Shown piece after piece: positions 12,401-25,200 of a DNA stretch of 64,000 nucleotides (positions are counted from its first letter, which is position 1; every line of letters begins with the position of its first letter). The notes beneath the pieces were generated by a model. It had not been told where the DNA came from. It searched no databases and was given only the letters and a program-made list of their open reading frames with translations. This DNA comes from Syngnathus acus (taxonomy: Eukaryota > Chordata > Actinopteri > Syngnathiformes > Syngnathidae), in the NCBI RefSeq assembly GCF_901709675.1, contig NC_051098.1, forward strand, positions 3,612,500 to 3,676,499, read 5' to 3'. Made by a program: the position numbers and the translations under genes.

Positions 12401-15400
12401 CGGGTGTGCTGGAGCCTATCCCAGCCGTCAACGGGCAGTAGGCGGGGGACACCCTGAACCGGTTGCCAGCCAATCGCAGGGCACACAGAGACAAACAACC
12501 ATTTGCACTCGCACTCACATGTTTGTCTAAATTTATAATCAAATGAGTGGAGTTACACAATTAATCGTTACAGCCCTCAAACAAATTCTTAAAGGATTCA
12601 GAGCTTGATTGGCATGATACTCACGTCAGACCCATAAAGCCTCTTCTACAACTGCAGAGGAACGCATTGCCGATAGCCTTACACATCCCACCGTTCTTAC
12701 ATGGATTGGGTACACATGCCGTTATCTCGATTTCACAGCGCCCGCCAGTGTACAAGGGGTTACAGCTGCACGAGAATCCTGGCAGACACAAAAAAGAAAC
12801 AAACAATTAAGAATTCAGCCATTTCGCAGACAGCATAGGTTGCACAATGTCATTGAACTTGTCTCAGGAGCGACAATGCTGTAATTTTAACAAATGACAA
12901 GAGGAACAATAATCTATTCATCGTCAATCAACAGCTCAAACCGCTTTGTGTGTGGTGGATAATTCCGCGGTCTCCTTCGATTTTCACAGTGGGGCCAAAA
13001 AAGGGTTCAAAATATCGCTAGAGCCTAGCGTTTCCAATTTACTTGTTCTCATTACTTACAAAAGTTGTCCATTTAGAAATAGAAGGCACTTTAATGTTTA
13101 AAGTTTTCAATATCTGTTCTTTTAATGATTTTAGGTAATTATACTTTTGTTTTCTGGAGGTGGACTTCAGGGTAAATGTAAGTCAAAAGAACCCTTACCA
13201 ATTTCATTTGACTATATAACGATGTATGAACAATTCAGCTTCCATAAAGCCCCATGCTGGGCACAAACACGTCGGTGAAAGCAAATAGACGTGATAAGGC
13301 ACTTGAGCTACAGAGAGCCTGCACATTTCTTGCTCTTAAATCAGCCACGGAGAGGCTAATCCTTGTGATATGTTGAAGTTGTCATAAGTAGTTATGTTAT
13401 GTAGTTAAGTAGCCCATGTTAATTTTGGTGCCAATTGATAGCTGTTTCTGGACATTCTTATGTGATAGTCTGTACAATGATTTCCAAAGGGGAGATTGTA
13501 ATCGCTTCCTTCCGTGACATAGTCGGGCTGATCAAGCAGACTCAGCCCAAAGAGTGGGCGTCAGTATGTGCTCTTCTGTTCCAAAATACTGTTAAATCAT
13601 TTCTGAGTTTTTTCCAGGAGGGAATTGTAGTACTGACATAATTTTTTAATACAGTCCTATCACATAAGTTTCAATGTTGTTCTCGCTTTACTGTCCTTTT
13701 AATACTTTTAGATATTGTGCTTTTGGTTTGAAGCCCATTGCATTGCTCAGTTTATGAAATGTGCTTCCTTGTCTTTAAATCAATTAAGGTGAGGCAAAAA
13801 CTTTATTTAGCACAATCCTGTTGCTTCTACCTTCTCCTCAAGCCAAAACCACATAATTAGCGACTAAACTGTACAACCCTAAGTAAACTAATGAAAAGAT
13901 CCTTTTTTCGTGGTTTGAATGTAGCAATAAATCTAGAGAAATGCACAGTGATGCCTTGAGATACGATTTTCACAACTCAAAACACTGAAATCATCTTTCC
14001 CCCCATTGAAATGGATGAAACGACTTTAATTCATTTCATACTCCCCATGGACAACCACACATTTTCAATGAGAAAAATAGGATTCGAATGTACTCCAAAC
14101 TCTATAAAAATATACAGTGAGTACACAAGAATTCAACTGTTTCACTTTCTCCTGGAATATTCATTCTGATGTTTTGCCACCAGGGGACAGTATAAGACAG
14201 ACAGAGGATATCTTGTTGTGAAGAATCAGCTCCTCTGTCAGATTCTCAGTACTGTAGTATTTGTTTGTTGCGAAGGATAATGACTATACAGTTTGAGCAT
14301 TATGATATTGGCTACATGTGTTGCGACACCCTTAGTGTTCGGATATCCGTTGCTTACAACAACACCGCCACTCAGAGCGCTGTGGTTATCCCTATTGTAT
14401 GCTTTCGGAGGCTATGATATTTTCTTTGTTTTATGTTAAGTGTGAAGTAACCTTCAACTGGTATAGGCAATGAACAGCCAGAAGCAATGTTCTACAAGAA
14501 TATCTATTATTAATATTATAATTATAATAATTATATCTATTAATATCCACCAAACTGTGTGTCAAATTGAAATGATCTATAAGCCAGTTATTGTTATGGG
14601 TAATTTTTTGAGATGAGTTTGACAGAGTTCTGCGATATTACAAGATGTAGTGTCTTGAGATCTAAAACGTCTACTGTATTGTATATGTTATTCAATGGAC
14701 TTACAATTGTTTTGCCTCATCATGGCTAAAAAGCTGTATTCAGTATAGGTATTAAATTGGTCTGACATGGCGTGTATTGTATACTGTACTGTATATGGGA
14801 GAGGGGGGCTTGCTTTAAGCAAAGTAATATCATGATGGAGTGATGAGTTTCAATCAGATATACTGATGCAAATAAAAGCAAATACTTGATTGATCATGAC
14901 AAGTTTGTGCAACTTGTGCTTTTGGGTTGGAGTGTCTGCAGTAGCTGTCACTCACCACCAGAAGGCAGGCTGATACAGCTTCCCCCATTGTGACATGGCT
15001 GCTGCAGACAGGCATCAGGGAAGAGGACGCAGCCCAACTTGAGCTCTGTAAGTCCCACCACCTCAGCATAGTGTGACCGCTTATTCTGCAGTGGCAGCTC
15101 ATTGTTGTTCAGCATGACCGAGTCCAGGCAGCCTTGGAAGCCCTCAAGCACTTCCGGGTCCTTTTGGGAGTCAACGAGGCTGCGTGAAGTGGGATGCTGC
15201 ACCTGAAGCCATGGTGGGCAAGTGTTAGGATAATAACTTAAGACAACGATACCCAGTGGGTATCCAAGCATTCTACAGCAGGGGTCACCAACACGGTGCC
15301 CGCGGGAACCAGGTCGCCCGTGAGGACCGCATGAGTCGCCCGCAGGACTGTTCTAAAATTAGCTCAAATAGCGGCACTTGTCAGTGAACTGCATCTATTT

Positions 15401-18400
15401 ATTTTAGTCAAACCTCGGTTTTCGAACGTCCTGGTTCTCGAACAAATCGGAATTCGAACAAAAAATTCGAGATTTTTTTGCTTCGGTTGTCGAACAAAAT
15501 TCGGAGGTCGAACCTCGCGAGATGAGCCGGGAGAACCCGAGAAAACCCGACCGCGCGGCCCGGATGCCGACTGACTCCGTTGTTATTGTATTTTTGTTAC
15601 TTTGAGGATTGTATTAACCCCTAATCATCCCTCCAAAGAAAGCAAGTGGGAGCAGTAAAGCCATCCTAAAACACAAAGACGCTCTTAAAGCAATGCGACA
15701 GTGAGCGCCCGGCGCGCGGCGGTTGCGCGATCGGACTAAATTAAGCTGAGGTCCACTTAAATTTTGGAAAGTACATCAGGACATTAAAAATATTTTCTAA
15801 ATTTTACCAACGGCTCTGTCACAATAATGCGACCAGCGCGGTGCAGTTGCGCGGTCGGCGAGGCGCTACGGTTGCGCGTTCGGCAGTGCGCTGCAGTTGC
15901 GTGATCGGACAAAATTAAGCTCCCTGCGCACTTAGGTCCACTTAAATTTTGGAAAGTACATAAGGACTTTAAAAATATTTTGTAAATTTCAGCGACGGCT
16001 CTGTCACAATAATGCGACCAGCGCGGTGCAGTTGCGCGGTGGGCGACGCGCTACGGTTGCGCGTTCGGCGGTACGCTGCAGTTGCGCGATATATGCGCAA
16101 ATGAAAAAATGCTTAAAAAAGGCGGTTTTTTTTGTCTTGAAACGGATTAAGATGTTTTCCATTATTTGTAATGGGAAAAATAGATTCGGAAATCGACCGA
16201 TTCGCTTCTTGAACCGCCTTCTGGAACGGATTGTGGTCAAACACCAAGGTTTGACTGTATTTTTGCTATTCTTGTTAAAATCACACTTACACGTGAACTG
16301 GAAATGACAATAATAACACATAGTGAAAGCCAAATTGAGCAAATTGGCTATTTCAGAAGTGTGTGTCAAACTGGTAGCCCTTTGCCTTAATCAGTACCCA
16401 GGAAGTAGCTCTCGGTTTAAGAAAGGTTGGTGACCCCTGTTCTACAGTCTTGAGACAGCTGACTGAATTTCCTCTTTTTCTGCAATACATGACATTAGAG
16501 GAATTAAACACGGTGCATTTGCAAATGTAGTGCTGGTAACGGAGGCAAATTTAAAATTTGGAAATGCCATAAGTTTGAATGAGGGTCTTTTGATCTTTGT
16601 ACATGTTACAATTAGAACATTTTGTGTTAAAATTCATGGAATTGTACACATGTAAACTGCATACACCTAAATCTCGATTTTACACGGACTTTGGGGTCCA
16701 GAATTTGAGAATCGTGTTTACCCCAAATAGCGCGTTGTATAGGAATTCATGTTTTTTTTAGAAAGGCATGTTTTTAGTCAGCCGAAGGGGTCCTTTGTTA
16801 CGTCAATTTAGGTCACTCATGTTGTAAGGCAGTCGAAGGGGTCCGTTTGCCGTCCGTCACCCAGATTGAAGTCTGTTGACATTTTATTAAAAGAGAAGCA
16901 ATACGCAGATGACAATATTAGGCGGGTTGAGTAAGTCATTTGATGCTATGTGAATTGGATGGAAGAGAGAATAAAGCAGATACATGTCCGGCTACGCTCT
17001 TTGACTTGTGAGTGACTGTGTGGGTGAGGTGTTGCCACCAGCATCCCCCTTTCCTAAACAAAAACGATCCTAGCTATCCTTAACACTGTAACACTCATTA
17101 TCTAACGCCTTTAAATAGGTCACGGAAATTCATCGAATCAGTAGTGCTAAGGTTAAAGCGCTGGTCATTTAGCTTCATACGGTCCTTGCATCATCCATTT
17201 AAAATACTACTTGAAAATGTATTTACAAAAAAAAAAATTGGGGGTCCATTACCAAACCGCATTAGACAGAAAGTCGCGTCGGATCGAAGCGAGTAAAATC
17301 GAGATTTAGGTGTACTGTTGACAAATTGAGAGCATGTAAAACATAATGGGACATTTACATCAACACAGTCTGTGTGGTGTGTTTTTTTTTTTTAATTAAT
17401 CAAGAAGTCTAAGTTTGAGTTAGTGGCATTATGGGAACGTTTCAGAAATGGTTTAATAGTTTTGGAATATGATAAAATCAGAGTACTTAGTTAAAGAAAG
17501 AGCATCAGAACTGTGAGGCTGGCAAGCTACCCATTCGAGTACTGTTGTCCCTTTATCTGCACCACATCACCAAATTGTTGCGTTCTTCCAAAACCACCCT
17601 TTTGTTTAACTTTGCCAAAACAAGTGCTGTAAAAATGTCTATGGAAAAAATAAGTGTAGGCATTTATTATTTGAATTACTAAAGAAACTTGGTCAAATTA
17701 AGTCTTGAATTGGTTCATAGAAAATGGGACAATTTTCCACAGTCACAGATTCTGCATTACATAAACATGGTATGAGGTTCTGCCTTACTTAATCAAAGAT
17801 GGTGACTGCAGTTGTCAAAGTACTAAAGTGGATGCTGAGTAAGTTTACAACAGTAATACTAATTAGGAAACAGAAAAGAATGCACTGACCAGTGCTCCAA
17901 AGTAGATGGTTCTGTCTGGAGCAAACGATTGCACATAGGCTTGCCCATGGCGCCTTTCAACATAGCTGTCATCCAGAGAGAGACTGCTGAAGTTGCGGTT
18001 GAGCTCCATTGCCACTGTGTGCCAGCTGCCATCATTGATCCGCCGGCCAGAGATTCCCAACATGTCGGGACTGTCACTACCTGCAGTGTCAGGTGTGCAG
18101 CTGAGCTGGAACCACAGCTTTCCCTCGTCCAGCTGCTCACACACAGATGAGAACATATTGTATGTGACAGTAACTATGGCTTGCCCTGTGGATGAATGCA
18201 CCCTGAATAATCGTGGAGTCTGCAAGAGTTATTATGCTTGGACAAAAATTTGCTTTGAGGATATATCTTTTTTTTAATGGGCCAGGGAACTAGATGGAGA
18301 CAGCATACCTTAAGCATGGTGCAAGGCTCACTATGAGTGTACATGATGATTCCTCTAGTCTGCAATGTTCTGATTCTCAGACTGAGTTTCAGCTCTGTTT

Positions 18401-19205
18401 GGAGTCGCTCTGAAAGCTGGTATTTGATGTAGCTGTTACCTGAGAAACTTAAAGATGAATGGCCTAGAGACACACACACGTACACAGACACGCACACACG
18501 CACACGCACACACACACAGACATGCATGCATGGACATACCACAATGTGCATTATTACATTATGTAACAAAAGAGAACAACATATAAAAGTAATATTTCTG
18601 ACACCTGCACACTCTCCAAGTTTGCCCGGTGGACATTGACATGCATACCGCCCTCTGGTCACATCCACCGAAACGCATTGCATGTCTGCTGGGCACTGCT
18701 GGTCTTCACATTGTTCTGACAAAGCAGCACAATTGGCGTCTAGCAACATAAACAGAAAAAAAGCACTTTAACAAAAAAAACCTTAGTCAACATTCAATTT
18801 ATTCATCTATTGTGTAGTTTATGCTTAATGTCACATTTCTGAAGATGACCCAGAGAATGCATTCAGAGCAAAAGAACATTTTCAGCATGAAAAGAAGTAA
18901 TTTTGTGTCCATGTGACAATATACCCAACATCACCCCATGTTAGTATGTACGAGCTACATATTGGACTTTGTGCATATTGTTACATAGCCCAAGGTGAAC
19001 ATTATCCAGTTACCCCCAAAACGGATTATACTTTGCGGTTAATTATCAAGAATTATCTTCCTAAAACATACTATTGTCTTGTAAAAATGGTTTACATATA
19101 TTTGGCTTAAATGTGTGTAAATACATGTTCTCGTACTAGAGTTGAATGATTTTGAAAACTTATTTCATTGCCATTTTCCCCTTCATTAGGTACACGCCTA
19201 ATATG

Positions 19206-19255
<50 letters not shown>

Positions 19256-22200
19256 CATAAGTTTACTAAAAAGGGCTGTCTAAAGATATCAGAGACAAGA
19301 TTGTCGAGCTGCATAAGGCTGGATTGGGTGGGCTTCAAGACCATGGCCAAGAAGCTGAGTGAGAAGGTGACAACTGTCTGTGCCATTGTTCGAAAATGGA
19401 AGAAACACAAAATGACTATCAATCGACCTCATTCTGGCGCTTCATGCAAGATCTTACCTCGTGGGGTATTACTGATGATGAGGAAGGTAAGAAATCAGCA
19501 AAGTACTACCGTATTTCCCGCACTATTAGGCGCACTTTAAAACTTAAAATTTACTCAAAAACCCACAGTGCGCCTTATAATGCAGAGCGCCTTATATATG
19601 GATCAATTGATGAATTTGTTGATCCATACTGGTTGTACACAGCGCTCTGCCAAAATGTTTCAGTACGTTTTAGTACGATTAGTAAATTACAAGGTCGCAT
19701 CGCTTCCCAGCATTACGGCAACCGTGGTCAGGGGGCGTCACTGAATAGCTGTTGTACCCGCGAGGCTATTTCATTTCAAAATAGGCTGTTTTCGAGTACG
19801 TTTACGGATCAATATCCAACAGAATCATAAATAATCAGCACCAATGTGTTAAATCAGTCTTTAGTCGGTTCCGATCACTTTTATGGGAGAGAGTTTGAGA
19901 AACGTGATTGTTTACGGGGGCTGCCACGACACTTTGCTGAGGCTCAAGGGAGTCTGCGAGCTGAGGCTCATGGGAGTTTGCGGGTGGGTAATGCTATAAT
20001 GATAGCTGCTATATGCACGAGGCTATTTCATTTCAAAATAGGCTGCTCCGTTAATGTTTCGAGTAAATTTACGGATCGATATGGAAGGGAAACATAAGTA
20101 AGCAGTTTCAATGTGTTAGATCGAACTTTAGTCAGTTCCGATCATTTAATAGGAGATAGTTTGAGAAACGCGATTGTTTACAGAGGGCTCATTGGTTATT
20201 GGCTAGTGGATGCATACCGCAACCCTAGTCAACCTCAGTTTGTTGCAGTATAGCTTCTATTTTATGCGCCTTTTAATCCGGTGCGCCCTATATATGAAAT
20301 AATTTCTAAAATAAAAAATTCAATGAGGGTGCACTTTATAATCCAGTGCGCCTTATGGTGCGAAAAATACGGTACACAGGAGGAGCTTGCTAATGATCTC
20401 TACTCAGCTGGCACTATAGTCACTAAGAAAACAATTAGTAACACACTAAACGCAATGGCTTAAAATCCTGCAGTGCCCGCAAGGTCCCCCTGCTCAAGAA
20501 GGCACATGTATAGGCTCATCTGAAATTTGCAAATGAACATCTGAATGATTCAGAGACATCTTGGGAGAAGGTTTTGTGGTCACATGAAACAAAATTGAGC
20601 TCTTTGGCATCAAATGAACTTGCCGTGTTTGGAGGAAGAAAAGTATTGACCACGACCCCAAGAACACAGTCCATACTGTCAAGCATGCAAGTGATAACAT
20701 TATGCTTTGGGGGTGTTTCCCTGCTAAGGGGACAGAACGGCATCACCGCATTAATGGGTAGATGGATGAGTAACGACCTTCTTCCCTCCACCAGGGCACT
20801 GAAAATGGGTTGTGGATGGGTCTTCCAGCTAGACAATAACCCAAAACATACGGCCAAGGCAACAAAGGAGTGGCTCAAAAAGAAGCATATTAAGGTCATG
20901 GAGTGGCCAAGTCAGTCTCCAGACCTTAATCACAAAGAAAATCTGTGGAGGGAGCAGAAACTTCCAGTTGCAAAGCGACAGCCTCAAAACATTAAGGAAT
21001 TGGAGGTGATTTGCCTAGATAAATGGACCAAGATTACTCCTGTTCTGTGCACAAACCTTGTAAATAATTACAAGAAATGTCTGACCTTTGTGCTTGCCAA
21101 AAAGGTTTTTGCCACCAAATACTAAGCGATGTTTTGCCAGGGAATCAAATACTTGTTTCCCTCAATGAAATGCAAATCTATTTAAAGTAATCCCTCGTTT
21201 ATCGCGGATAATTGGTTTCAAGACCACCCGCACTATGTGAAAATCCGGGAAGTAGCGTCACCCTTTTTTTAACATACATATATTGTTTGTGTATCAATAA
21301 GTGTACCGTATTTTCCGCCCTAAAAGGCGCACCGGATTATAAGGCGCACCTTCAATGAACGGCCCATTTTAAAACTTTGTCCATATATAAGGCGCACCGG
21401 ATTATAAGGCGCATAAAATAGAAGCTATACTGCAACAAACTGAGGTTGACTAGGGTTGCGGTATGCATCCACTAGCCAATAACCAACGAGCCCTCTGTAA
21501 ACAATCGCGTTTCTCAAACGATCTCCTATAAAATGATCGGAACTGACTAAAGTTCGATCTAACGCATTGGTACTGCTTACCTATGTTTCCCTTCCATATC
21601 AATCCGTAAATTTACTCGAAACATTAACGGAGCAGCCTATTTTTAAATGAAATAGCCTCGCGGGTACAACAGCTATTCGGTGACGCCCCCTGACCACAGT
21701 TGCCGTAATGTTGGGAAGCGATGCGACCTTGTAATTTACTAGTCGTACTAAAACGTACTGAAACATTTTGGCAGAGCACTGTGTACAACCAGTATGGATC
21801 AACAAATTCATCACTTGATCCATATATAAGGCGCACTGGACTATAAGGCGCACTGTCGGCTTTTGAGAAAATTTTAGGTTTTTAGGTGCGCCTTATAGTC
21901 CGGAAAATACGGTATATTAAACCATATAAGTGCATATGTTATTATTAGAACATTAAATAATAGTTTCAAACATGTAAATAAATATTAATACATAGTATAA
22001 ATGACAAAAAAAATGATGTATAAATAATTTAAATATAAAAACACCCACACACACACACATCACAACGTCACCAGACATGCTCTGAGAGAATCGTTCATGG
22101 GTTTAGAAGACAATTTTGGTTCGTAAGAAGAAGCAAAAAATTCTTGAGGCTCCGGTTCGTATCTCGAAATGTTCGTAAGTATAGACGTTCGTAATATAAT

Positions 22201-25200
22201 TTGACGATTGCATTCTAATACGAATTTTACGGGACATTGACAACATCTCATTGCTTACCAGCGCATGTGCAGCGTGACGTCCGATGGAATCGCGGTGAGA
22301 CAAAGCTGACTCGTGGAGTGCTGTACGTTGCCAGATTGTGTGAATCCAAGATTATGTTTTGTTCACACTGGGCCCCACGACAATCCAGACCTGAGCAGTT
22401 TTTATCCAAGATGGCCGAGACTTTAAGGACCTCCTCTAGCCGCCGCCGGGAAGCACTAAGCTTCTGAGTGAGGTAAGCTGCCTTGTAGTATCCGCCCTCA
22501 GCTGTTTCCACAGCGACAAGCATGTCCAGCTGTTTAGTCCCACCAACTGGCTGCAAACTGAGCAGCTGCAGAGCATCCCGTTGCTGAGAGGTGGCCGCTT
22601 GCTGCAACACCTTTAGCACGCTTTTCAGGTGTGAGGCAACAAAGTCTTGTGGAGCTACACTCTCAAAGCGAACCGTCACAGCCTCACGCAACATCTCAGG
22701 GGTTGCCTGCGCAACATGCACGCTGACAGGCACAGGGACAGCAAACCGGCCATCACTAACACTGGCATTCAGAGAATATCTGCCAGCATCCAAACCACCC
22801 AGGGCAATGATCTTTCCATCACGAGGGCTAATCTTGAAGAGACTGCGATGGGCTGGTGGGGCGTGGCCAAATGTCAATGCATCGTAGGGGTCCGCATCTG
22901 TGGCATGCAACTTTCCAATGACACCACCGGGAAACTCATCTTCCATGGTGACAATATGGATCTCTAGTGGCAGCGCTACAGGCCTGTGTAGGCTCTCCTC
23001 AATCACCCTTACTGTCAGCATGGAGGATGAGGACAAGCGAGGCTGTCCAGAGTCGGTCACCTTGTAGAAAGAAAAGGGGAGAAGATTAATTTTGATTCAC
23101 TGAATACAGGGATTGACGTGCTTTATCTCGTCAGGAGGCATTTCTGCAAGTCATGATAGGTAGGACATGTATTACTATTTACCGTAAATTCCGGACTATA
23201 AGCCGCACCTGAACATAAGACGCACCAGCTAAAATTAGGGGAAAATCCCGTTTTGGTCATATATGAGCTGCACTGGACTATAAACTGCAGGTTCTTTAAA
23301 TTAATTGTTTTCAATTCTATTAGTTGTATTACCAAAACAAATCCTTTTATAATAGCATAAAAAATCATGAAAAATCCATAGATACGCCAAGCTGGACTAC
23401 AAGCCACAGGGTTCAAAACTTGTGCAAAAAGTTGTGGTTTATAGCTCGGAAATTACAGTATATTATTTATCACAACCAATCATGGCTCAGTTTCTATAAA
23501 TTGGTGAGCCGTGTCTGGTTGTCACCTGAGACCTGGCAACTGTGATGTCATTTTCAGTCAACAGCAAGTGGCAAGATGGCTTCTTCTTGAAATGGATGAA
23601 AACAGGTGGATTTTGCCTGTTTAATTCATATTCCACAAATGAAACATCAACCAGAAGGATGTTTTTCAACTACATGGTCTGCACAGAACCTATTATTACA
23701 AAGAAGATTTTGGACTTGACTTCCACTTTAAGGCACTGAAAAAGGATAAAGCTTGTTTGTATGTAGAATGCATTGAATTATAAAACAAATAAACTAAATC
23801 TATTGGACTGCCAGAATGTCTTTGAATACTTTGAATACTTTTTTACTACACAAGTAATATTACAATATTTCAGTCTATATCTGAAGATTAAATAATTTCA
23901 GGGTGTGGCTGTTTTATTTCATTGTGTTTTTGTTTTTCAGCGTGTTTATTCCTTTGTCTGTCTGCCTGCCCTGGAGTTTTAGTTCCTCCCTTGTGTATAT
24001 CTTTACCGGAGTCGATGAAGTGATTAGACTTGCTTCATCTCAACACCTGCAGATAATTTGGTGCTATCTCCCCTCCTCTGCACTGCAATCCAAAAATACA
24101 TTGGCTTCCTTGTTCATGGGTGCTAATTTGTTGCCGGAGGTGTTTCAAAAGTACTCTGTAAGTTTAGAAATTTTGCTTACCACTGCTTTTCTCTTGCCAA
24201 AACATCAACACTAACCGGTCTCCATCTGTTTCAAGTTGTTCAAGTGTTTTTGACATACTGCACCACATTCAGCCAGACTCACACCAGCCACAGTTAAAGA
24301 ACAATTGCGTTTGGTCATTGAGGTATTTGTAATGACACCAAAAACCTGCTCATGATAACAAGAATACAAGTCCCCAGTCTTTTCAGGTTAGGATGGTGTT
24401 GCCCTAATTATTTAGGGTAATCTTAAAGCAAGTGACTGTACCTGTATATGGACAACATATTTGGTTGCCAGGTCCCTTCTGAACACCTGATTGGCCACAA
24501 GTGTTCCGTCTTGCTCCAGCTCAAATTCTCCTCCCTCATTTCCGGATAAAATGTGGAAGTCAAATGGTGGGCCGTTGTGGGATGAGTCCAGGTCGATAAC
24601 GGACAGCTGGATGATGCTGGTGCCAATTGCCTTGTTTTCCTAGGGGAGTAAACAATCTGTCAATGGGACTACTCAGATTGGGAGTGAATCATTTCCAACA
24701 TTTTGTTTCTGAATGTTAGAATGTTGCTAAATTTAATTTCATTCATTTCTAGTGCTATAGCATAACAATCACTACAGCTGCATTTCAAGAAATTCCAATA
24801 TATAGGGAAACTTAATTTATTAAAGTCTTCCACTACAAAAGTGAAAAACATTATAGAGGTTCACAAAGTAAAATATTTTAAGATTTTATTTCTCATAATT
24901 TTGATGATCGTATTATAGATTATATTTTCCCATCACACATTCCCATAAAGTCATTTATTACATAAAAACAATAATATTTTTTCATAAGGGAATATTGCCC
25001 TTTTGAAAACTAGGTTCATAATAGAGTGAATAGTTCGTTGGAGCTGCTTCTGCATAAATTACTGCATGAACGTGGTGTGGAATGGAGGCAATCAGCCTGA
25101 GGTATTGCGGAGGTGTTATCCAAGCCCAGGCTGCTTTGATGACAGCTTTACTGTATTATTGAGTTGGATGTCTCTCATCATTATCGCGGCAATACTGTTC

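Larger units (their letters stand above)
9534..12624. other. fat3: fat3 intron, 3.1 kb
   Basis: It contains a hAT-type MITE (9707-9996) and two minus-strand SINEs (11142-11448, 12274-12520). 10005-11141 and 11449-12273 are AT-rich with no other recognisable content. Confidence 0.8.
15203..17889. other. fat3: fat3 intron, 2.7 kb, transposon-filled
   Basis: Most of it is a hAT element with a pogo-like insertion (15279-16439) and another TA-flanked element (16664-17312). 17315-17889 has no recognised content. Confidence 0.8.
18740..22258. other. fat3: fat3 intron, 3.5 kb
   Basis: Contains a (TA)n tract, a Tc1-like transposase remnant split by a family A element, another family A element (21306-21912) and a repeat fragment (21187-21300). 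18740-19200 and 21915-22258 show nothing recognisable apart from a short CA run near 22046. Confidence 0.8.

Noticed and set aside
12270-12560. Reading frame rich in WMDG repeats
   Set aside because: Produced by the (GGAT)n tail of a SINE; same for frames at 31967-32485 and 30505-31254.
24423-24626. 67-codon minus-strand reading frame with Ser/Thr/His-rich product
   Set aside because: Wrong frame over a real fat3 exon; the phase-0 frame gives a cadherin sequence.
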